64,000 bases of DNA from CAZSXS01 sp964611385. Its GTDB lineage: Bacteria; Bacillota; Clostridia; Lachnospirales; CAYPQA01. The position numbers and the translations under genes are program-made. How positions within the stretch are numbered: position 1 is the first letter of the stretch; each line of letters begins with the position of its first letter. Below are positions 59,627-64,000 of the stretch, in pieces. The stretch is from contig CAZSXS010000001.1 in NCBI GenBank assembly GCA_964611385.1, positions 32,043 to 96,042 of the forward strand, given 5' to 3'. A model generated the notes under the pieces. It was not told where the DNA came from and made no database searches. It saw only the letters and a list, made by a program, of their open reading frames with translations.

Positions 59627-59867
59627 CTCAGTCTCCTAAGCTGTTGCCAAGCCACCATAATCATAAAGCACACTCTACTCGGGCAAAATGCAAGTAAAGC
59701 GATCCGATGAAAGCCCCGAAAGGGATACCGCCCCAAACGTCTTACGCCCAGTACAAGTGTAGGGCGGTGTCCCTTTCGGGGCTTGGACGTGAATAACGAT
59801 GTTGCTTGATACGTGTGTATCGCTTGTCATAGTACGTGGCAGCCTTGCAAAGCTGACAGTGACTGAG
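59627..59867. repeat. Dispersed repeat family B, long copy with hairpin insert
   Basis: The ends are CTCAGTCTCCTAAGCTGTTG plus CCAAGCCACC and GTGGCAGCCTTGCAAAGC plus TGACAGTGACTGAG. The inside carries a 21-base stem: GCCCCGAAAGGGATACCGCC at 59713-59732 pairs with the segment 59762-59782, with one G-T pair. An outer AAGCGAT/ATCGCTT pair encloses it. Other copies are shorter, so this one may carry an inserted hairpin. Confidence 0.65.
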
Positions 59868-59890
59868 CATGAAAGGTAAAAAGGAGATCT

Positions 59891-61420
59891 ATGGGCAGAA
59901 TTTTAAGCAAACAGGAATTTTTACCGATAGGGGAAGGCTTGAAAAACGAAGGGAAAAGGATTGTTCTTTGTCATGGCGTTTTTGACTTGGTGCATCCTGG
60001 GCATTTAATACATCTGGAAGAAGCAAAAAGCCTGGGCGATGTGTTGGTTGTTTCGGTTACCGCCGCAAGGTTTGTGCGAAAGGGGCCGGGGCGACCTTTT
60101 TTTGATGACGAGCTGCGGCTGAAATTTTTATCCTCCCTGGAGCCGGTGGATTTTGTGCTTTTGTCGGAAAGCGACACGGTGGAGGATATCGTAGAGCTTG
60201 TAAAACCCAGCTTTTATGTCAAGGGGGAGGAGTATGCCACCACAGAGGACTTGACCGGGAAAATCGGCTTTGAAGCGGAGCTGGTAAAGAAATACGGCGG
60301 CGATTTGTATTTCACTAAGGGGCAATGTTTCAGTTCTACCAAGCTGATCAACAATGCCCTACCAGCTCTGACACCAGAGGTCAAGGCGTTTTTGAACCGG
60401 CTGCGGGAGCAGTATAGCTTTGAGAAGATCAAGGGCTATGTGGACAAGATGAAGGGTCTATCCCTGCTGGTGGTGGGGGATATCATTATCGACGAGTATG
60501 TGTACTGTAAGCTTCAGGGGCTGATGCACAAGGATACAGGCTATTCGGCTCGCTATGTGGACTCGGAGCAGTTTTTGGGGGGCGCCTTGGCCATAGCCGG
60601 ACATGCGGCAGAATTTTCGGAGAACGTAAGCCTGTTATCCGTGGTGGGCACTGAAAGTCCTCTGCACAGCCTCATCTTAAATGGCTTAAGCAATAAGATG
60701 CGGGTGCTGCTTGAGTCCGGCGAACAATATCAAAGCATTGTAAAGAAGCGCTTCATTGTCAGAAACGAAAAAAGAGCAGAACTGAACAAAATTTTTTCCA
60801 TCAACAATCTTCCCACCGATCCGCGTATAGATGAGGGTCTCATGCGGCGCTTCAAAAGCAGGCTGAACGATATCATTTCTGGCTTTGATGCTGTTCTATT
60901 GGCCGATTTTGGTCATGGGCTTATTGACCGGGAAGTCATGGAAATCATACAAAAGAAGGCCAAATTTTTGGCCCTCAACTGTCAGACCAACTCCTCCAAC
61001 GCAGGGCTCAATCTCATCACCAAATACCATAGAGCCGACACCTTTGTTCTGGATCAAAAGGAGCTGCGGCTTGCCTTTGGAGACTACAGCCTCGGTGAGC
61101 GGGAAGGGCTTTTAAAGCTGCAAGCTCACTTCAAGACCAAGGGCTGGCTTACACAAGGTTCCTTAGGCACTACGGCAGTGGATGAGGATGGGGAGCTGCT
61201 TCACTGCCCCGCTTTCACCTTGAATGTGGTGGACACCATAGGGGCGGGTGACGCCTTCTATACCTTGGCGGCACTTTCTACTCTTTCCGGCGTACCGGTT
61301 TTACCCGGAACCTTCTTGGCCAACGTAGCGGGGGCCTTGGCGACCAACTTTGTGGGTAACAAGGAGAGCGTGGGAAGGGTTGATTTATTGAAGTATGCAA
61401 ACACTTTGATGAAAGGTTAA
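59891..61420 (+). CDS. HldE-like fusion, nucleotidyltransferase then PfkB kinase
   Basis: A 509-residue bifunctional protein. Residues about 20-150 form a cytidylyltransferase-like domain with GVFDLVHPGHLIHLEEAKSL (HxGH motif). Residues about 180-500 form a ribokinase/PfkB domain with the GAGD anion hole in DTIGAGDAFY. Escherichia coli HldE has the opposite order, kinase first. It should phosphorylate and activate a sugar such as a heptose, or glycerol-like molecule, to an NDP form. It ends the cluster. The start ATG follows AGGAG. Confidence 0.85.
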   Translation: MGRILSKQEFLPIGEGLKNEGKRIVLCHGVFDLVHPGHLIHLEEAKSLGDVLVVSVTAARFVRKGPGRPFFDDELRLKFLSSLEPVDFVLLSESDTVEDIVELVKPSFYVKGEEYATTEDLTGKIGFEAELVKKYGGDLYFTKGQCFSSTKLINNALPALTPEVKAFLNRLREQYSFEKIKGYVDKMKGLSLLVVGDIIIDEYVYCKLQGLMHKDTGYSARYVDSEQFLGGALAIAGHAAEFSENVSLLSVVGTESPLHSLILNGLSNKMRVLLESGEQYQSIVKKRFIVRNEKRAELNKIFSINNLPTDPRIDEGLMRRFKSRLNDIISGFDAVLLADFGHGLIDREVMEIIQKKAKFLALNCQTNSSNAGLNLITKYHRADTFVLDQKELRLAFGDYSLGEREGLLKLQAHFKTKGWLTQGSLGTTAVDEDGELLHCPAFTLNVVDTIGAGDAFYTLAALSTLSGVPVLPGTFLANVAGALATNFVGNKESVGRVDLLKYANTLMKG

Positions 61421-61429
61421 GAAAGGTAA

Positions 61430-62125
61430 TTAGAACGGACGTTTTGTGAAATATCCTTTTTCGCTCCAATATTTGTATGGATATGCATCCTTGCCAATAT
61501 ATTTTTTCAAGATAAACTTTGCGCTGTAGTACATGAATATTGTTGCAATATAAGGATGTCCTTTAGGAGCAAAGTGAAATCTGATTGCAGCCTGACGAAG
61601 TTTTCTTTCAAACCGTTTTTGCTTCGACTCTATCATCTTATCCCATTTGTCGGTGAACATCCTAATACCAAGGGAATAAACACGATTTATCCCCCAATTT
61701 TTAAGATACTCCTTGAGTGGTTTTATTGCAGCAACAGAGCCCGCACCTGTTGTAAGGATAAATGCTTTTTTGTTAAACATTTCTGCTCTCGGCGCAATAT
61801 TTAGTGTTAGAAAATCCAAGTGATCCAACAGGTTCTTCATACAAGATGACATGCTGCAAGCTCCGTAATGCGGAGTGGTGAAAATCAGTGCGTCAGAATT
61901 GAGTATTGCGTTTAAAATCGGAGTGACATATTGGGAATGAGGGCATTTTTCGTTTGGGTTACTCAAACAGAGCTGGCATCCAGTGCAAAATGTAGGCAAG
62001 GCTTCAGGCAGAAAAAACGCTGCGTATTGTATATCACCTTGTTTTGATAATTCATCTATAAAGATTTTTGTTGCCTTATACGTATTCCCTTTTCGAGGGC
62101 TTCCATGAAAAACTGTAACCTTCAT
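61430..62125 (-). CDS. Flavodoxin/NADPH-dependent FMN reductase family protein
   Basis: A 231-residue protein from ATG 62125 after GGGGAG. The fold start MKVTVFHGSPRKGNTYKATK is the FMN loop of NADPH-dependent FMN reductases. Four cysteines lie in FCTGCQLCLSNPNEKC, reminiscent of multimeric iron-sulfur flavoproteins of anaerobes. A C-terminal hydrophobic helix (YIATIFMYYSAKFILKKYI) may touch the membrane. It faces the sugar cluster convergently, with no clear terminator between. Confidence 0.82.
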   Translation of the reverse strand: MKVTVFHGSPRKGNTYKATKIFIDELSKQGDIQYAAFFLPEALPTFCTGCQLCLSNPNEKCPHSQYVTPILNAILNSDALIFTTPHYGACSMSSCMKNLLDHLDFLTLNIAPRAEMFNKKAFILTTGAGSVAAIKPLKEYLKNWGINRVYSLGIRMFTDKWDKMIESKQKRFERKLRQAAIRFHFAPKGHPYIATIFMYYSAKFILKKYIGKDAYPYKYWSEKGYFTKRPF

Positions 62126-62315
62126 TATTCTCCCCTTCTTTCCTATTGGGTTATATATAGTATACCATAAAATGCGCAAAATTTAAAGACTTGTAATTGT
62201 TCTTTACTTCAATTACTATTCGATACAATTATATATGAAAGGGGTGTAAGCATTTTATAGGTTTCAATAACGGATAGAAACGGCAATTATCATTAGGGTA
62301 ATGGAGGGATTTTAA

Positions 62316-63332
62316 ATGTCGAAAATGTATGGCGGAAACTTAGCAAGAACAGGGGAGTATAGCGGTACAGGAATTTCTGAGCTTAAGAAAGTATTGTGGA
62401 AGTTTACGACAGGAGGCAAACTATGTTCGACACCAGTATTGGCAGATGGCTTCCTATATTTTGGAGGACAAGACGGTTTTATTTATTCACTTACTGCTAG
62501 TCACGGCGTAGTGTGCTGGAAATATGATACTAAAAGTGTAATTCATTCGTCACCTGCATATAATAACGGAATCGTATACATAGGCTGCACAGATGGCGCT
62601 ATATATGCACTGAACGCAAAAAGCGGTTCTGTGATCTGGAGATATCAAACGGGTGGCCACGTTGATAGCTGCCCTGTTGTTGATAATGGAATCGTTTATG
62701 TTGGAAGTTGCGATTCATATGTATATGCTCTAAATGCAGAAATCGGAGAACTCGTTTGGAAATTCAAGACGGAAAATGGCGTAACATCCTCTCCAGCTAT
62801 CAACCATGATAAAATATTCTTTGGTAGCCAGGACCACAAGGTCTACGCTTTAAATAAAACGAACGGAGAGCATGTTTGGCATTTTAAAACAGATGGCATG
62901 GTTATGTCTACCCCCGCAGTGGCGAATGATTTAGTATACATAGGAAGCTTAGATGAGAATCTTTACGCGATATCTGAGACAGATGGTTGTTTGAAATGGA
63001 ACTATAGAACCAATGGTGGAGTTAGTACACCAGCTGTTTCTAAGAATATGGTTTATTTTGGCAGCCATGATTTTACTGTTTATGCAGTGGACGCTTTCAA
63101 CGGTAGTATTAAATGGAAATTCCCAACAAACAATTGGGTATATGCCGCACCCTCTATTGCAAAAGATGTCTATATAGGGAGCTTTGATCATACGCTGTAT
63201 GCATTAGATGCCATGAATGGGTCGTGCAAATGGAAATTTGAAACCGATTATTTTATTATTTCTACGCCGATTCATGGCGACGGAGTCGTATATGTTACCA
63301 GCAGAGATAACAGTATCTATGCGCTTGGGTAA
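62316..63332 (+). CDS. PQQ-like beta-propeller repeat protein
   Basis: A 338-residue protein of about eight 40-residue repeats with the pattern VWKFKT..GV.SSPAI..D.IFFGS.D..VYAL, like PQQ-binding-type propellers (BamB-like). The ATG follows GGAGGG. There is no signal peptide, in contrast to periplasmic or surface propellers, so it may be cytoplasmic. No PQQ enzyme residues are evident. Partner unknown. Its TAA stop overlaps an ATG (TAATG) that opens the unexplained frame to the window end. Confidence 0.85.
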   Translation: MSKMYGGNLARTGEYSGTGISELKKVLWKFTTGGKLCSTPVLADGFLYFGGQDGFIYSLTASHGVVCWKYDTKSVIHSSPAYNNGIVYIGCTDGAIYALNAKSGSVIWRYQTGGHVDSCPVVDNGIVYVGSCDSYVYALNAEIGELVWKFKTENGVTSSPAINHDKIFFGSQDHKVYALNKTNGEHVWHFKTDGMVMSTPAVANDLVYIGSLDENLYAISETDGCLKWNYRTNGGVSTPAVSKNMVYFGSHDFTVYAVDAFNGSIKWKFPTNNWVYAAPSIAKDVYIGSFDHTLYALDAMNGSCKWKFETDYFIISTPIHGDGVVYVTSRDNSIYALG

Positions 63333-63810
63333 TGTATTTCGAGGAAGGATACCCAACAACAGGAGACTTTGTGATTGTCCAGAGGCTTTCTGAAAACAAC
63401 GACAGGATTTTTCACAGAAAAAAGGCTATAGTACAGGAGGCTGCTTCCCACCCCCTGCCGGACATAGCGCTGGCTTCTTCGAAAAAGCTAACTTACCCCC
63501 CGGAGGAAAGGGAAAGGCCACCCAATTTTTTATCATATCCCTTCGCTGCATCTGCACAAAACCCGATAAAAACGAAAAGGCGTACCCGTATCGCCGGCAC
63601 AGTTATTACTGTTTACGGGTATGAGCTATTGTTTAAGGTGGGTTTAAAACAAACAAAGGACTGGTCCGACCGGTGCAGCGAAACAAAACTGAATAACTTG
63701 GATAGGATACTGACAGTAAGTCCTATTCATCAAGGGCTGAGGCTAACGGAGGAATCAGAGACTGCGGAAGCAGACTCTGTGGAATCCCTTGCACAGTGGT
63801 CAATGAAAGC

Positions 63811-63853
63811 AAAAGGCTTTTGGGCGTTATTTTTATGCCCAAAAGCCTTTTTT
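63811..63853 (+). terminator. Terminator inside the 3' open frame
   Basis: AAAAGGCTTTTGGGC pairs with GCCCAAAAGCCTTTTTT. The hairpin and T run read as a strong intrinsic terminator. Confidence 0.85.
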
Positions 63854-63921
63854 GTGCCGTACATCAGCATGCTTATTCGTCATTTCGGGGGTGTGCATTT
63901 TCCAAAAAGCCTTATAAATTC

Positions 63922-63966
63922 AAAAATCCAACGAGAGCAGATATTGTCACTCTCGTTGGATTTTTT
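63922..63966. terminator. Second terminator near the window end
   Basis: AAAAATCCAACGAGAG pairs with CTCTCGTTGGATTTTTT, usable in both directions; probably ends a gene lying beyond the window. Confidence 0.85.
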
Positions 63967-64000
63967 ATCGTGGACGAATCTATCAATGCTTATTCTCTTG

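Larger units (their letters stand above)
63332..64000 (+). other. Uninterrupted frame of unknown nature to window end
   Basis: From the ATG at 63332 (TAATG overlap with the previous stop) no stop codon occurs in 223 codons to the end of the window. The translation begins MYFEEGYPTTGDFVIVQRLS and does not resemble any family I know. A nested hairpin (ACCCGTA...TACGGGT around ACAGTTATTACTGT, 63583-63622) and two terminators lie inside, which argues against coding of the distal part. It may be a decayed gene, a chance frame or an RNA locus. Confidence 0.3.

Noticed and set aside
1..64000. CRISPR arrays, tRNA or rRNA genes
   Set aside because: No regularly spaced direct repeats of CRISPR size and no tRNA or rRNA signatures were recognised by eye; a covariance-model scan was not possible.

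Overview
The window looks like a chromosomal segment of an anaerobic, low-to-medium-GC Bacillota, most likely class Clostridia. The basis is strong GGAGG-type ribosome binding sites throughout, a DUF3048 lipoprotein, era-thioesterase-recO, RadC, DUF2508 and DUF1292 proteins, AddB, an SLH-domain surface protein and a CgeB-like glycosyltransferase. The genus is not identifiable by eye.

Layout. 1-3.1 kb is a housekeeping stretch (DUF3048 fragment, era, thioesterase, recO). 3.3-9.3 kb holds a DUF2087 regulator, a divergent DUF5596-type acyltransferase / uroporphyrinogen-decarboxylase-like pair, radC and a MarR-controlled three-gene operon. 9.4-13.4 kb is a translationally coupled two-component operon. 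13.5-16.4 kb is an exosortase overlapping its probable substrate, a VIT/vWA protein. 16.5-21.1 kb has a tiny ORF, an ABC exporter and a TldD/TldE-like protease pair. 21.3-30.4 kb is an envelope region: a membrane Ser/Thr kinase with an extracellular propeller, an SLH protein, a GHKL/LytTR two-component system and small secreted proteins. 30.5-34.9 kb is a cad-type metal efflux operon. 35.0-37.8 kb is a decayed conjugative-element fragment split by an intact IS607-family element. 38-41 kb carries a MerR/TipAS-like regulator with a membrane partner, YaiI and YjbQ. 41.2-48.3 kb holds a lone fumarase alpha subunit, an Imm17-like protein, AraM, AddB without AddA, a Cys-rich/acidic DUF1292 protein and DUF2508 coupled to a tiny membrane protein. 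48.7-50.9 kb pairs an unknown protein with a PI-PLC-like protein. 51.2-61.4 kb is a co-directional sugar/glycan cluster: glycosyltransferase, two radical SAM enzymes, split transketolase, two methyltransferases, NDP-sugar epimerase and a HldE-like fusion in reversed domain order. The end has a flavodoxin-type reductase, a PQQ-like propeller and an unexplained open frame.

Two dispersed repeat families link distant parts of the window. Family A (near 1.65, 41.1 and 57.85 kb) is a long purine/pyrimidine hairpin whose arms change in a compensated way between copies. Family B (near 13.5, 47.1, 48.3-48.6, 57.7 and 59.6 kb) is bounded by CTCAGTC/GACTGAG ends. Its right end supplies the C-terminal codons of the exosortase gene and apparently also of recO.

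The best candidates for undescribed biology are the 51-61 kb sugar/radical-SAM/transketolase cluster, the exosortase-VIT/vWA pair, the covarying repeat family A and the kinase-propeller/SLH locus. All functions are inferred from motifs and context read by eye; no database search was run.
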